Positions 36,288-46,077 are shown, counted from the first letter of the stretch. The stretch: DNA of 64,000 nt from a bacterium (GCA_905221505.1 CAJNDL010000001.1:124001-188000); one strand, 5' to 3'. The notes: generated by a model not told the origin, from the letters alone. A program made the numbers and translations.

Positions 36288-38006
36288 ATGCATAGAAAAA
36301 CAGTGATTGATTTTAGGGCTTTGGGCGAGAGATACATCTTTACCCAGCCTATCAAAGAGTTGAAAACTAGAAATGTAGCAGAAGTAGCAGCCTTGCTGGC
36401 ACAAGTGGAAAACTACCAAAAGCAGGGTTACTATGTGGTGGGCTATGTCAGCTACGAGGCGGCACCAGCTTTTGAGGAGAAATTAGCAGTTCACAAGGCA
36501 CCTTTGTTGGACGAGTATTTGCTTTATTTTACTGTTCACGATAGGGTGGAGACCTCCCCTATTCCTCTGGCTTATGATGAGGTTGATTTGCCCTCAAATT
36601 GGCAGGAAGTGACGTCTGCAGCAGACTATGAAAAGGCGATTGCTCAGATTCACCATCATTTGCGGCAGGGGGATACCTATCAGGTCAACTATACTGTCCA
36701 ACTCAAGCAGGACTTAACCGCCAATCCTTTTGCTATCTACAATCGTATAGTGGTAGAGCAGGAGGCGGGCTACAATGCTTATGTGGAACATGATGATATG
36801 GCAGTTATTTCCATGAGCCCAGAGCTCTTTTTTGAGCAAAATGACCGCGAGTTGACAACGCGACCAATGAAGGGAACGACTCAGCGTGGCATGACTGACC
36901 AAGAAGATCTTGACCAAGCTAGTTGGTTGGAGCAGGATCCTAAAAATCGGTCTGAAAATATGATGATTGTGGACCTCTTGCGCAATGATATGAACCGTAT
37001 TTCTGAGGTGGGGAGTGAGCATGTAGAACGTCTGTGCCAAGTGGAACAGTATTCGACAGTTTGGCAGATGACTTCGACCATCAAGAGTCAGTTACGAGAG
37101 AGTGTTGACCTTGTTGAAATCTTCCGTTCTCTCTTTCCTTGTGGTTCCATAACGGGCGCTCCGAAAATTGCGACTATGGAGATTATCAAAAATTTGGAAC
37201 CTCAACCGCGCGGAGTTTATTGTGGAACGATTGGTCTCTTGCTTCCAAATGGGCGAAGGATTTTCAATGTTGCCATTCGGACCATTCAACTGCATCAAGG
37301 GAAAGCCATATATGGAGTAGGTGGCGGCATTACATGGGATAGCACTTGGGAATCTGAATACCTCGAGGTTCATCAAAAGGCAGCTGTTCTCTATCGTAAA
37401 CAAGCTCGCTTCCAACTGATTACAACTGGAAAAATTAGCCAAAAACAACTGCTGTTTGAAGAGCAACATATAGAAAGACTGAGAAAAGCAAGTCGATATT
37501 TTGCATATCCTTTTGATGCAGAAGACTTGAAACAAAAGATAGCGGCGGAGTGTCAGGCTTGTGACGCTAGTCAAGATTATCGTCTACGAATCAGTCTCGA
37601 CAAGTCTGGAGAGATAGAACTCAGTCTCCAAGTATTAGCACCCCTCAGTCCGACCTTCTGCCAAGCCAAACTTTGCCTGCAGGAAATGGATTTGAATCAA
37701 GTTTTTACCTACTTTAAAACGACTCATAGACCACATTTGACAGTGGGAAATCAGGAAATCATCTATCACACTGCTGCTGGAGAACTGCTTGAAACATCTA
37801 TTGGAAATTTGGTTCTGAAAATCGCTGGAAAGCTCTATACACCGCCAGTCCGACTTGGCATCTTACCGGGAATTTATCGTCAGTATTTACTAGAAACAGG
37901 AAAAGTAGAAGAGAAAGTCTTGACCTTAAAAGACTTAGCCCAAGCAGAAGCTGCTTACGGCTGTAATGCAGTGAGAGGCTTGTATGAATTATTTATTCAA
38001 AAATAA
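36288..38006 (+). CDS. pabB: Bifunctional aminodeoxychorismate synthase component I / lyase (PabB-PabC)
   Basis: Folate-pathway enzyme of 572 residues that makes 4-aminobenzoate from chorismate. Residues 1-375 form the chorismate-binding domain: GDTYQVNYTVQLKQDL, MSPELFF, RPMKGTTQRG, NMMIVDLLRNDM, SITGAPK and YCGTIGLL. The rest is a PLP-dependent lyase of aminotransferase class IV, with the lysine in YFKTTHRPHL (K477) and LLETSIGNLVL. The glutamine amidotransferase PabA is not adjacent. There is no ribosome binding site and the -10 box ends six bases before the ATG. I therefore expect leaderless translation. Confidence 0.93.
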   Translation: MHRKTVIDFRALGERYIFTQPIKELKTRNVAEVAALLAQVENYQKQGYYVVGYVSYEAAPAFEEKLAVHKAPLLDEYLLYFTVHDRVETSPIPLAYDEVDLPSNWQEVTSAADYEKAIAQIHHHLRQGDTYQVNYTVQLKQDLTANPFAIYNRIVVEQEAGYNAYVEHDDMAVISMSPELFFEQNDRELTTRPMKGTTQRGMTDQEDLDQASWLEQDPKNRSENMMIVDLLRNDMNRISEVGSEHVERLCQVEQYSTVWQMTSTIKSQLRESVDLVEIFRSLFPCGSITGAPKIATMEIIKNLEPQPRGVYCGTIGLLLPNGRRIFNVAIRTIQLHQGKAIYGVGGGITWDSTWESEYLEVHQKAAVLYRKQARFQLITTGKISQKQLLFEEQHIERLRKASRYFAYPFDAEDLKQKIAAECQACDASQDYRLRISLDKSGEIELSLQVLAPLSPTFCQAKLCLQEMDLNQVFTYFKTTHRPHLTVGNQEIIYHTAAGELLETSIGNLVLKIAGKLYTPPVRLGILPGIYRQYLLETGKVEEKVLTLKDLAQAEAAYGCNAVRGLYELFIQK

Positions 38007-38048
38007 GAATTGTAATGAAAAGTTATAAGGACTAGGATTGATTTTTCC

Positions 38049-38077
38049 TTGAATTGAAGAAATAAATCTGATAAAAT
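38049..38077 (+). promoter_or_regulatory. Promoter of the choline-binding protein gene
   Basis: TTGAAT (38049-38054), 17 bases, TAAAAT (38072-38077); AGGAGA near 38104 precedes the ATG at 38115. Confidence 0.65.
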
Positions 38078-38114
38078 AAACATGAAATCGATATCATAAT
38101 TATAGGAGAAAGTG

Positions 38115-39260
38115 ATGAACAAACGTCTATTTTTAAAAATGAGTCTGGCTACCTTGCCAGTTTTAGCCTTGTTTTCACAACCTGTGTTAGCAGAAGAAAA
38201 CATCCATTTTTCTAGCTGTATGGAAGCTTGGGCTAATGGCTATTCGGATCTTCATGAGGGGGATCCTGGTTATTCTGCCAAGTTAGACCGCGATCATGAT
38301 GGTGTGGCTTGCGAATTGAAAAATGCTCCTAAGGGTGCCTTTAAAGCAAAACAAGCAACTGCGGCTCAAACCAACACAACTTCATCTACAACAAGTGGTT
38401 GGGTTAAGCAGGACGGTGCTTGGTACTACTTTGATGGAAATGGAAATCCAGTGAAAAATACTTGGCAAGGAAGTTATTACCTGAAAGCAGACGGTAAAAT
38501 GGCCCAGAGCGAATGGATTTATGATGATTCTTATCAAGCTTGGTATTACTTGAAATCAGATGGATCTTATGCTTACAGTACATGGCAAGGAGCTTACTAC
38601 CTTAAATCAAACGGAAAAATGGCACAAGGTGAATGGGTTTATGACTCTTCTTACCAAGCCTGGTATTACTTGAAATCCGATGGTTCTTATGCTCGCAATG
38701 CTTGGCAAGGGAACTACTATTTGAAATCGGATGGTAAAATGGCTATAAATGAATGGGTTTATGATGCTACCTATCAAGCTTGGTATTACTTGAAATCAGA
38801 TGGATCTTATGCTTATAGTACATGGCAAGGAAATTACTATTTAAAATCGAATGGTAAAATGGCTGTCAATGAATGGGTTGATGGTGGACGTTATTATGTT
38901 GGGGCTGACGGAGTTTGGAAGGAAGGTCAAGCAAGTACAGCTTCTTCTAGTAATGATAGCAATAGTGAATATTCTGCTGCTTTAGGAAAGGCAAAAAGTT
39001 ATAATTCGTTATTCCACATGTCAAAAAAACGTATGTATAGACAATTAACTTCTGATTTTGATAAATTTTCAAATGGTGCAGCTCAATATGCGGTTGATCA
39101 TTTAGAAGCCGATTATAAATATAATGCTTTATTTAATGCTAAAAATTATAGAAAATTATTTAATATGTCTAAATCTCGTCTCATCAATCAATTGACCTCT
39201 TCTATAGATGGCTTTACAGAGGAAGAAGCTAACTATGCAATTAATCATTTAGATGACTAA
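38115..39260 (+). CDS. Choline-binding surface protein with Excalibur and two Ltp-like domains
   Basis: Exported protein of 381 residues with four parts. A signal peptide (about 1-26, ending PVLA) is followed by an Excalibur calcium-binding domain (about 28-70: CMEAWANGYSDL, then LDRDHDGVACE). Next come choline-binding repeats (about 84-262: GWVKQDGAWYYFDGNG and related units) that would attach it to teichoic-acid choline. The end consists of two Ltp-like repeats (about 285-381: HMSKKRMYRQLTS and FNMSKSRLINQLTS, each closing YAVDHL or YAINHL). Ltp domains are known from a phage lipoprotein that blocks phage DNA injection. The C-terminal part is visibly AT-rich. The function here is unknown; a DUF-like wall protein is the alternative. 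Confidence 0.87.
   Translation: MNKRLFLKMSLATLPVLALFSQPVLAEENIHFSSCMEAWANGYSDLHEGDPGYSAKLDRDHDGVACELKNAPKGAFKAKQATAAQTNTTSSTTSGWVKQDGAWYYFDGNGNPVKNTWQGSYYLKADGKMAQSEWIYDDSYQAWYYLKSDGSYAYSTWQGAYYLKSNGKMAQGEWVYDSSYQAWYYLKSDGSYARNAWQGNYYLKSDGKMAINEWVYDATYQAWYYLKSDGSYAYSTWQGNYYLKSNGKMAVNEWVDGGRYYVGADGVWKEGQASTASSSNDSNSEYSAALGKAKSYNSLFHMSKKRMYRQLTSDFDKFSNGAAQYAVDHLEADYKYNALFNAKNYRKLFNMSKSRLINQLTSSIDGFTEEEANYAINHLDD
38511..38870 (+). repeat. Three 120-base tandem repeats in the choline-binding region
   Basis: Units start at 38511, 38631 and 38751, with a partial fourth at 38871. Each encodes 40 residues beginning EWIYD or EWVYD and running through SYQAWYYLKSDGSYA. The DNA-level similarity is high, which suggests recent expansion or gene conversion. 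Confidence 0.9.
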
Positions 39261-39289
39261 CAGATACTGGTAGGCGAAAAATTCCTTAT

Positions 39290-39330
39290 AATTCATTCAC
39301 GCAAACCTTTGCATAAATGAGTGAATTTTG
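39290..39330 (+). terminator. Terminator after the choline-binding protein gene
   Basis: AATTCATTCA (from 39290) pairs with TGAGTGAATT (ending about 39327) around a loop with an inner GCAAA/TTTGC stem, then T residues. Confidence 0.65.
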
Positions 39331-39337
39331 TTATACT
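39309..39337 (+). promoter_or_regulatory. Promoter of glucokinase gene
   Basis: TTGCAT (39309-39314), 17 bases, TATACT (39332-39337). The -35 lies within the preceding terminator hairpin. Confidence 0.65.
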
Positions 39338-39385
39338 AGTACTGTAAGCATTTTCAATTAATTTATAATGAAAAAGGAGAATATG

Positions 39386-40345
39386 ATGAGTCAAAAGATT
39401 ATTGGGATTGACCTTGGTGGAACTTCTATCAAATTTGCAATCTTGACAACAGCAGGAGAAATCCAAGAAAAATGGTCTATCAAGACCAATATTTTGGATG
39501 AGGGAAGTCATATCGTTGATGATATGATTGAGTCTATTCAACACCGTTTGGACTTGCTTGGATTGGTAGCAGCGGACTTCCAAGGTATTGGAATGGGATC
39601 ACCAGGTGTGGTTGATCGTGAAAAAGGAACTGTTATTGGTGCCTACAACTTGAACTGGAAAACCCTTCAACCAATTAAAGAGAAAATTGAAAAAGCCTTG
39701 GGGATTCCATTCTTCATAGATAATGATGCCAACGTGGCAGCTCTTGGTGAGCGATGGATGGGTGCTGGTGATAACCAACCGGATGTTGTCTTTATGACAC
39801 TTGGTACAGGTGTTGGTGGCGGTATCGTCGCAGAAGGAAAATTGCTTCACGGTGTTGCTGGTGCAGCAGGTGAGCTTGGCCACATCACTGTTGACTTTGA
39901 CCAACCAATCGCATGTACTTGTGGTAAGAAAGGCTGTCTTGAGACAGTTGCTTCAGCAACAGGGATTGTCAACTTGACTCGTCGCTATGCCGATGAATAC
40001 GAAGGCGATGCAGCCTTGAAACGCTTGATTGATAATGGAGAAGAAGTGACAGCTAAGACTGTCTTTGACCTTGCAAAAGAAGGAGACGACCTTGCTTTGA
40101 TCGTTTACCGTAACTTCTCACGTTACTTGGGAATCGCTTGTGCCAACATCGGTTCAATTCTCAACCCATCAACAATCGTCATCGGTGGTGGTGTGTCGGC
40201 TGCAGGAGAATTCCTTCTACAAGGTGTTCAAAAAGTCTACGACGAAAATAGCTTCCCACAAGTACGTACATCTACTAAATTGGCTCTTGCAACTCTAGGA
40301 AATGACGCTGGAGTAATCGGAGCAGCATCACTTGTATTGCAATAA
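39386..40345 (+). CDS. gki: ROK-family glucokinase
   Basis: Phosphorylates glucose to glucose-6-phosphate and belongs to the ROK family. The 319-residue product starts MSQKIIGIDLGGTSIKFAIL at the ATG at 39386, which has GGAG at good spacing; the in-frame ATG at 39368 precedes that site and is excluded. It contains the second ATP motif LGTGVGGGIV, the ROK signature with GELGHI and the zinc-binding CTCGKKGCLE. The genus-typical multilocus marker gki has this sequence style. Confidence 0.95.
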   Translation: MSQKIIGIDLGGTSIKFAILTTAGEIQEKWSIKTNILDEGSHIVDDMIESIQHRLDLLGLVAADFQGIGMGSPGVVDREKGTVIGAYNLNWKTLQPIKEKIEKALGIPFFIDNDANVAALGERWMGAGDNQPDVVFMTLGTGVGGGIVAEGKLLHGVAGAAGELGHITVDFDQPIACTCGKKGCLETVASATGIVNLTRRYADEYEGDAALKRLIDNGEEVTAKTVFDLAKEGDDLALIVYRNFSRYLGIACANIGSILNPSTIVIGGGVSAAGEFLLQGVQKVYDENSFPQVRTSTKLALATLGNDAGVIGAASLVLQ

Positions 40346-40352
40346 AATAATA

Positions 40353-40404
40353 AAAGGAGAAAGACACTACTTTAAAGCGAGTGATTTTCCTCCTTTCTTT
40401 TTTT
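40353..40404 (+). terminator. Terminator after glucokinase gene
   Basis: AAAGGAG (40353-40359) / CTCCTTT (40390-40396) with an inner CACT/AGTG stem and a long T run. Confidence 0.75.
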
Positions 40405-40405
40405 A

Positions 40406-40414
40406 TGCTATACT
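40406..40414 (+). promoter_or_regulatory. Extended -10 promoter of thyA
   Basis: TGCTATACT at 40406-40414, with GAGGTG about 17 bases downstream before the ATG at 40444. Confidence 0.6.
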
Positions 40415-40443
40415 AGTTAAGACAATAAATGAGGTGAGAGTAA

Positions 40444-41283
40444 ATGACAAAAGCAGATACGATTTTTAAAGAAAATATTGAACGAATCCTCAAAGACGGT
40501 GTCTTTTCTGAGCAGGCACGTCCCAAGTACAAGGATGGAACTGTTGCTAACTCCAAGTACATAACAGGAGCCTTTTCTGAGTATGACTTGGCAAAGGGGG
40601 AATTCCCTATCACAACCTTGCGTCCTATCGCTATCAAATCCGCCATCAAAGAAGTTCTCTGGATTTACCAAGACCAGTCAAATAGCCTAGACGTGCTCAA
40701 TGACAAGTACAATGTTCACTACTGGAATGACTGGGAAGTGGGGGATACAGGAACTATTGGTGAGCGCTATGGTGCTGTTGTTAAGAAACACGATATCATC
40801 AATAAGCTTCTCAAGCAGTTGGAAGCCAACCCTTGGAACCGCCGCAATATCATTTCGCTCTGGGATTACCAAGCTTTCGAAGAAACAGACGGGCTGCTTC
40901 CATGCGCCTTTCAGACCATGTTTGATGTCCGCCGTGTTGATGGTGAAATCTATCTGGATGCGACCTTGACCCAGCGCTCAAACGATATGCTGGTGGCCCA
41001 CCACATCAACGCTATGCAGTATGTGGCTTTGCAGATGATGATTGCCAAACATTTTGGCTGGAAGGTTGGGAAGTTCTTCTACTTCATCAACAACCTCCAT
41101 ATCTATGACAATCAATTTGAACAAGCTCAGGAATTGCTTCGTCGTGAACCGTCTGACTGCCAACCACGCTTGGTTTTGAATGTTCCTGATGGGACTAATT
41201 TCTTTGATATCAAAGCAGAAGATTTTGAGTTGGTGGATTATGACCCTGTCAAGCCACAGTTGAAGTTTGACCTAGCTATTTAA
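40444..41283 (+). CDS. thyA: Thymidylate synthase ThyA
   Basis: Converts dUMP to dTMP with methylene-tetrahydrofolate. The 279-residue protein has the expected core: YGAVVKKHD and [11 protein letters not shown] for substrate binding, the catalytic cysteine in [23 protein letters not shown] and [12 protein letters not shown]. It has its own promoter and shares a bidirectional terminator with the convergent small DUF3042 gene. Confidence 0.96.
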   Translation: MTKADTIFKENIERILKDGVFSEQARPKYKDGTVANSKYITGAFSEYDLAKGEFPITTLRPIAIKSAIKEVLWIYQDQSNSLDVLNDKYNVHYWNDWEVGDTGTIGERYGAVVKKHDIINKLLKQLEANPWNRRNIISLWDYQAFEETDGLLPCAFQTMFDVRRVDGEIYLDATLTQRSNDMLVAHHINAMQYVALQMMIAKHFGWKVGKFFYFINNLHIYDNQFEQAQELLRREPSDCQPRLVLNVPDGTNFFDIKAEDFELVDYDPVKPQLKFDLAI

Positions 41284-41293
41284 AAGAACAGAA

Positions 41294-41328
41294 AAAAGAA
41301 GTTGAGACAATAAATCCCAACTTCTTTT
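41294..41328. terminator. Bidirectional terminator between thyA and the DUF3042 gene
   Basis: AAAAGAAGTTG (41294-41304) pairs with CAACTTCTTTT (41318-41328), giving T runs on both strands. Confidence 0.85.
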
Positions 41329-41333
41329 GTTTC

Positions 41334-41504
41334 TTAACGTGATACGCGGCGACGAGCTGCTTTTTTACGGTTTTCTTCGATGAAAGCTGCTTTTTGCTCT
41401 TCTGGTTCGATTACTTTCTTTTTAAATGCGTATACTGCGCCTGCAAGTGCAGCGACAGTTCCTGCGACACCTGTTACAAGACCTTTAGCGAATCCTTTAG
41501 CCAT
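41334..41504 (-). CDS. DUF3042 small protein
   Basis: Small conserved Firmicutes protein of 56 residues and unknown function. The ATG is at 41504 (MAKGFAKGLVTGVAGTVAAL), preceded on the minus strand by GGAGG at ordinary spacing, and the frame stops at 41334. A hydrophobic glycine/alanine-rich helix at the N-terminus may touch the membrane. A charged lysine/arginine-rich tail (EENRKKAARRRVS) follows. It is convergent with thyA and divergent from miaA. Confidence 0.85.
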   Translation of the reverse strand: MAKGFAKGLVTGVAGTVAALAGAVYAFKKKVIEPEEQKAAFIEENRKKAARRRVSR

Positions 41505-41547
41505 GAGTCTTCCTCCTTTATCTTCTTAATCAGCCAGCCTCCTCAAG

Positions 41548-41575
41548 AGGTCACATTTTTCTGACTGACCTTTTT
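41548..41575 (+). terminator. Possible weak hairpin terminator before miaA
   Basis: AGGTCA (41548-41553) / TGACCT (41566-41571) with a 12-base loop and five T residues. It is located before the miaA promoter, so its role is uncertain. Confidence 0.35.
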
Positions 41576-41576
41576 G

Positions 41577-41585
41577 TGTTATAAT
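41577..41585 (+). promoter_or_regulatory. Extended -10 promoter of the miaA operon
   Basis: TGTTATAAT at 41577-41585, about 40 bases before the miaA ATG; no good -35 box. Confidence 0.6.
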
Positions 41586-41624
41586 AATAGTAACGAAAAA
41601 ATGGGAATTTTTCAAGGAAAAAAG

Positions 41625-42509
41625 ATGAAAACAAAAATAATTGTGATTGTTGGACCGACTGCTGTTGGAAAAACTGCTCTTGCCATTGAAGTGGCCAAGC
41701 GCTTTGGTGGGGAAGTTGTTAGCGGCGATAGTCAGCAAGTTTACCGAGGTCTAGATATTGGGACGGCTAAGGCTAGTCCAGAAGAGCAGGCGGCTGTTCC
41801 TCATCATTTAATCGATGTTAGAGAGGTAACCGAGTCTTACTCGGCTTTTGATTTTGTTTCAGAAGCTAAGATAGCTATTGAGGATATTCACAGCCGTGGC
41901 AAGCTAGCCATTATTGCTGGTGGTACTGGACTTTATATCCAGAGCTTGTTAGAAGGCTACCATCTAGGTGGGGAGACTCCTCATGAGGAGATTCTAGCTT
42001 ATCGAGCTAGTTTAGAGCCTTATACAGATGAGGAATTAGCTCATCTTGTGGAGCAAGCAGGCCTTGAGATTCCTCAGTTTAATCGTCGTCGTGCTATGCG
42101 TGCCTTAGAAATAGCCCATTTTGGTCAGGATCTGGAAAATCAAGAGAGCTTGTATGAACCGCTGATTATCTGCTTGGATGATGAACGCAGTCAGCTTTAT
42201 GAACGTATCAACCACCGAGTGGATCTGATGTTTGAGGCTGGTCTTTTGGATGAGGCTAAGTGGCTTTATGACCATTACCCTGATGTGCAGGCTGCCAAAG
42301 GCATTGGCTATAAGGAACTCTTTCCTTATTTCCGTGGAGAGCAGACCTTGGAGGAAGCGAGTGAGAGTCTTAAACAGGCGACTCGTCGTTTTGCCAAGCG
42401 TCAGCTGACCTGGTTCCGTAATCGTATGCAAGTCACCTTTTATCAGATTGGAGAATCTGGTGTGCAAGACTGCATTTTAAGCCAGATAGAGGAGTTTTTA
42501 GATGATTGA
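41625..42509 (+). CDS. miaA: tRNA dimethylallyltransferase MiaA
   Basis: Adds a dimethylallyl group to adenosine 37 of tRNAs reading UNN codons. The 294-residue product starts at the ATG at 41625 ([20 protein letters not shown]-loop 10-17), after AAGGA; earlier in-frame ATGs lie upstream of that site. Motifs [19 protein letters not shown] and [12 protein letters not shown] fit the family. The last eight bases overlap hflX, starting a run of genes for RNA-related functions. Confidence 0.96.
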   Translation: MKTKIIVIVGPTAVGKTALAIEVAKRFGGEVVSGDSQQVYRGLDIGTAKASPEEQAAVPHHLIDVREVTESYSAFDFVSEAKIAIEDIHSRGKLAIIAGGTGLYIQSLLEGYHLGGETPHEEILAYRASLEPYTDEELAHLVEQAGLEIPQFNRRRAMRALEIAHFGQDLENQESLYEPLIICLDDERSQLYERINHRVDLMFEAGLLDEAKWLYDHYPDVQAAKGIGYKELFPYFRGEQTLEEASESLKQATRRFAKRQLTWFRNRMQVTFYQIGESGVQDCILSQIEEFLDD

Positions 42510-43740
42510 TACGGAGAAAAAAGAGGAGCGAGTCCTGCTTATCGGTGTAGAATTGCAGGGCATGGACAATTTTGACCTCTCCATGGAAGAATTGGCCAGT
42601 CTAGCCAAGACAGCTGGTGCCGTCGTAGTCGATAGTTACAGGCAAAAACGTGAAAAGTATGACTCCAAGACCTTCGTCGGTTCTGGTAAGTTGGAAGAAA
42701 TTGCGCTCATGGTGGATGCAGAAGAGATTACCACTGTCATTGTTAACAACCGCTTGACTCCACGGCAAAATGTCAATCTGGAGGAAGTTCTCGGTGTCAA
42801 GGTAATTGACCGTATGCAGTTGATTTTGGATATCTTTGCCATGCGGGCTCGAAGCCATGAAGGGAAACTCCAAGTGCATTTGGCTCAGTTAAAATATCTC
42901 TTGCCGCGCTTGGTTGGTCAGGGAATTATGCTCAGCCGTCAGGCAGGGGGAATTGGTTCCCGTGGACCAGGTGAAAGCCAGCTGGAGCTGAATCGTCGTA
43001 GCGTTCGCAATCAAATCACGGATATTGAGCGCCAACTCAAGGTGGTTGAGAAAAATCGGGCCACTGTCAGAGAAAAACGTCTGGAGTCGAGTACCTTTAA
43101 GATTGGCTTGATTGGCTACACCAATGCTGGGAAATCGACCATTATGAATACCTTGACCAGTAAGACCCAGTATGAGGCAGATGAGCTGTTTGCGACTCTG
43201 GATGCGACGACTAAGAGTATTCATCTAGGAGGGAATCTCCAAGTAACTTTGACTGATACGGTTGGCTTTATCCAAGATTTGCCGACAGAGTTGGTGTCCA
43301 GTTTCAAGTCAACCTTGGAAGAAAGCAAGCATGTGGATCTTCTGGTTCATGTTATCGATGCCAGCAATCCTTACCACGAGGAGCATGAAAAAACGGTCCT
43401 GTCTATCATGAAGGATTTGGATATGGAGGATATTCCTCGCTTGACCCTTTATAATAAAGCGGATTTGGTGGAGGACTTTACGCCGACCCAAACGCCATAT
43501 GCCCTCATTTCTGCCAAGTCTGAGGATAGTCGTGAGAACTTGCAGGCTCTGTTTTTAGAGAAAATCAAGGAGATTTTTGAGAGATTTACTCTGCGCGTAC
43601 CTTTTTCAAAATCCTACAAGATTCATGATCTAGAAAGTGTTGCGATTCTGGAAGAGCGCGACTATCAAGATGATGGAGAAGTTATTACAGGCTACATTTC
43701 TGAGAAAAACAAATGGAGGTTAGAGGAATTTTATGACTGA
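42502..43740 (+). CDS. hflX: Ribosome-associated GTPase HflX
   Basis: GTPase of 412 residues that binds the large ribosomal subunit and can split stalled ribosomes. The N-terminal HflX domain is followed by the glycine-rich [14 protein letters not shown] region, then the G domain with [12 protein letters not shown] (from about 205), [16 protein letters not shown] and LYNKADL. The start overlaps miaA by eight bases and its stop overlaps the next gene by eight, so translation is coupled along the cluster. Confidence 0.96.
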   Translation: MIDTEKKEERVLLIGVELQGMDNFDLSMEELASLAKTAGAVVVDSYRQKREKYDSKTFVGSGKLEEIALMVDAEEITTVIVNNRLTPRQNVNLEEVLGVKVIDRMQLILDIFAMRARSHEGKLQVHLAQLKYLLPRLVGQGIMLSRQAGGIGSRGPGESQLELNRRSVRNQITDIERQLKVVEKNRATVREKRLESSTFKIGLIGYTNAGKSTIMNTLTSKTQYEADELFATLDATTKSIHLGGNLQVTLTDTVGFIQDLPTELVSSFKSTLEESKHVDLLVHVIDASNPYHEEHEKTVLSIMKDLDMEDIPRLTLYNKADLVEDFTPTQTPYALISAKSEDSRENLQALFLEKIKEIFERFTLRVPFSKSYKIHDLESVAILEERDYQDDGEVITGYISEKNKWRLEEFYD

Positions 43741-44356
43741 TATTAAAACGTTGGCTCTAAAGTATGGAGGTTATACAAGTCTGGATAAGGTCTATCTGGA
43801 TCAACTTCTAGCTGGTAAAACAGAGCAGGAGCAGTTGGCACTGATCACGCCTCCGCCCAGCGTTGTCAATGCCTATTTTGCAGAACTGTACCAGAAAAAA
43901 AGTCCTGAGGCTGCGACGGATTATTTTGCAGAACTCAGTCAGGAACTGAATTTCTACAATGCTGAGCCAAGCTTCACTCTTGAAAACAAGCCTTTTATTC
44001 GGCTCAATCTGTCTGGAAAATCCTTTGGTTTTTGTTATGAGAGTGAGGGTCTGGGTCGAATTTTCTCTGAAAATGAAGAGGTTATTTCAGAAGACTTGCT
44101 TTTTGAGATTGCGCAAATTTTCCCCCATCAGCTAGTCTTTGAGGAGTCTGGAAAGATTTACATGAAGGCTGTAGGGGACGAGGAAGTTGTTAGTGTGGAG
44201 AGTCTCACGGCTTTGACTGATTTAGAAAGCTTGGCTGATGGTCGTAAGCGTCTCAAAGGCTACAGCCAAGAGGATTTACTGCAAGAAGCTACTGCTTTTT
44301 CTGGCAAGCGCTATTTCCGATCGGAAAACCGCACAGCCATGTTATATATTGATTAA
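43733..44356 (+). CDS. Uncharacterised protein in the hflX-rnz cluster
   Basis: Protein of 207 residues that I cannot assign to a domain. It has no signal or membrane segment. The N-terminal third is helical ([20 protein letters not shown]), the centre is mixed with aromatic residues ([17 protein letters not shown]), and the end is lysine/arginine-rich ([20 protein letters not shown]). Its position between hflX and rnz, with an 8-base overlap upstream, suggests co-expression with RNA-processing genes. Confidence 0.8.
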   Translation: MTDIKTLALKYGGYTSLDKVYLDQLLAGKTEQEQLALITPPPSVVNAYFAELYQKKSPEAATDYFAELSQELNFYNAEPSFTLENKPFIRLNLSGKSFGFCYESEGLGRIFSENEEVISEDLLFEIAQIFPHQLVFEESGKIYMKAVGDEEVVSVESLTALTDLESLADGRKRLKGYSQEDLLQEATAFSGKRYFRSENRTAMLYID

Positions 44357-44370
44357 TTAGAAAGTATCGG

Positions 44371-45300
44371 ATGGATATTCAATTTTTAGGAACGGGGGCA
44401 GGTCAGCCCTCTAAAGCCCGCAACGTTTCAAGTCTCGCCCTGAAACTCTTGGATGAGATTAACGAAGTTTGGCTCTTTGACTGTGGAGAAGGAACGCAAA
44501 ATCGCATTCTGGAAACCACAATTCGACCACGTAAGGTCAGCAAAATTTTTATCACTCACCTACATGGAGACCACATCTTTGGCCTGCCAGGTTTCCTATC
44601 TAGCCGTGCCTTTCAGGCCAATGAAGAGCAGACAGATTTGGAAATCTATGGACCTCAAGGAATCAAGTCCTTTGTCTTAACTAGTCTTCGTGTGTCAGGT
44701 TCTCGTCTGCCTTACCGTATTCATTTTCATGAGTTTGACCAAGATTCTCTAGGAAAAATCCTTGAGACCGATAAATTTACGGTATATGCAGAAGAGCTGG
44801 ACCACACTATTTTCTGTGTTGGCTATCGCGTCATGCAAAAGGATTTAGAAGGAACGCTGGATGCTGAAAAACTCAAGGCAGCTGGTGTCCCATTTGGCCC
44901 GCTTTTTGGAAAAATCAAAAACGGTCAGGATGTTGTTCTCGAAGATGGAACTGAAATCAAGGCAGATGACTATATCTCAGCTCCTCGTCCTGGTAAAATT
45001 ATCACTATTCTAGGTGATACCCGCAAAACAAATGCCAGCGTGCGTCTGGCTGTCAATGCGGATGTCCTTGTCCATGAGTCCACTTATGGTAAGGATGATG
45101 AGAAAATTGCTCGCAATCATGGTCACTCGACCAACATGCAGGCAGCAGAGGTCGCAGTAGAAGCAGGTGCCAAACGTCTCCTGCTCAACCATATCAGTGC
45201 CCGTTTCCTCTCAAAAGATATCAGCAAACTCAAGAAAGACGCTGCTAGTGTCTTTGAAAATGTGCATGTAGTCAAGGACTTGGAAGAAGTGGAAATCTAA
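44371..45300 (+). CDS. rnz: Ribonuclease Z
   Basis: Metallo-beta-lactamase-fold endonuclease that removes 3' trailers from tRNA precursors. The 309-residue product has the zinc motif [13 protein letters not shown] (H63, H65, D67, H68), the flexible-arm region, the GDTRK segment and the later [11 protein letters not shown] and [10 protein letters not shown] metal-binding parts. It fits the length of the short bacterial type. Confidence 0.96.
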   Translation: MDIQFLGTGAGQPSKARNVSSLALKLLDEINEVWLFDCGEGTQNRILETTIRPRKVSKIFITHLHGDHIFGLPGFLSSRAFQANEEQTDLEIYGPQGIKSFVLTSLRVSGSRLPYRIHFHEFDQDSLGKILETDKFTVYAEELDHTIFCVGYRVMQKDLEGTLDAEKLKAAGVPFGPLFGKIKNGQDVVLEDGTEIKADDYISAPRPGKIITILGDTRKTNASVRLAVNADVLVHESTYGKDDEKIARNHGHSTNMQAAEVAVEAGAKRLLLNHISARFLSKDISKLKKDAASVFENVHVVKDLEEVEI

Positions 45301-45320
45301 AAGATTGAGAAAGGATAAGT

Positions 45321-46076
45321 ATGCGTACTATTCTTATTACCGGAGCTAGCGGTGGTCTAGCCCAAGAAATGGTCAAACTTTTACCAGAAGACCAGCTTAT
45401 CTTGCTTGGTCGAGATAAGGAAAAATTAGCTCAACTCTACGGAAATCATCCCCATGCAGAATTGATTGAAATCGATATTACCGATGATTCAGCCTTAGAA
45501 ACTCTGGTAGCAGACCTCTATCTCCGCTATGGCAAGATTGATGTCTTGATTAACAACGCTGGTTACGGGATTTTCGAGGAATTTGACCAGATTTCTGACC
45601 AAGATATTCACCAGATGTTCGAGGTCAATACCTTTGCTTTGATGAATCTGTCTCGTCGCCTTGCTGCTCGTATGAAGGAAAGCCGAAAAGGCCATATTAT
45701 CAATATCGTCAGCATAGCAGGTCTAATAGCTACTGGTAAGTCCAGCCTTTACTCAGCGACCAAGTTTGCAGCTATCGGTTTTTCAAATGCTCTGCGCTTA
45801 GAACTCATGTCCTACGGTGTTTATGTGATGACGGTCAATCCAGGACCAATCCGTACAGGATTTTTTGACCAGGCTGACCCAGATGGCACCTATCTTAAAT
45901 CGGTTGACCGCTTCCTTTTAGAGGCAGATGTAGTGGCTAAAAAGATTGTTAAGTGTATAGGAAAAAACAAACGGGAACTCAATCTTCCGGTCTTGTTGAA
46001 CTTGGCTCATAAGTTTTATACTCTCTTTCCCAAGCTAGCCGATAAGTTGGCAGGGGAGACATTTAATTATAAGTAA
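45321..46076 (+). CDS. Short-chain dehydrogenase/reductase
   Basis: Cytoplasmic oxidoreductase of 251 residues with a Rossmann fold. It shows TGASGGLAQEM for NAD(P) binding, LINNAGYGIFEEF, and the catalytic region SIAGL then YSATKFAAIGF with the Tyr-x-x-x-Lys pair. The substrate is unknown. It is the last gene of the miaA cluster. Confidence 0.9.
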   Translation: MRTILITGASGGLAQEMVKLLPEDQLILLGRDKEKLAQLYGNHPHAELIEIDITDDSALETLVADLYLRYGKIDVLINNAGYGIFEEFDQISDQDIHQMFEVNTFALMNLSRRLAARMKESRKGHIINIVSIAGLIATGKSSLYSATKFAAIGFSNALRLELMSYGVYVMTVNPGPIRTGFFDQADPDGTYLKSVDRFLLEADVVAKKIVKCIGKNKRELNLPVLLNLAHKFYTLFPKLADKLAGETFNYK

Positions 46077-46077
46077 A

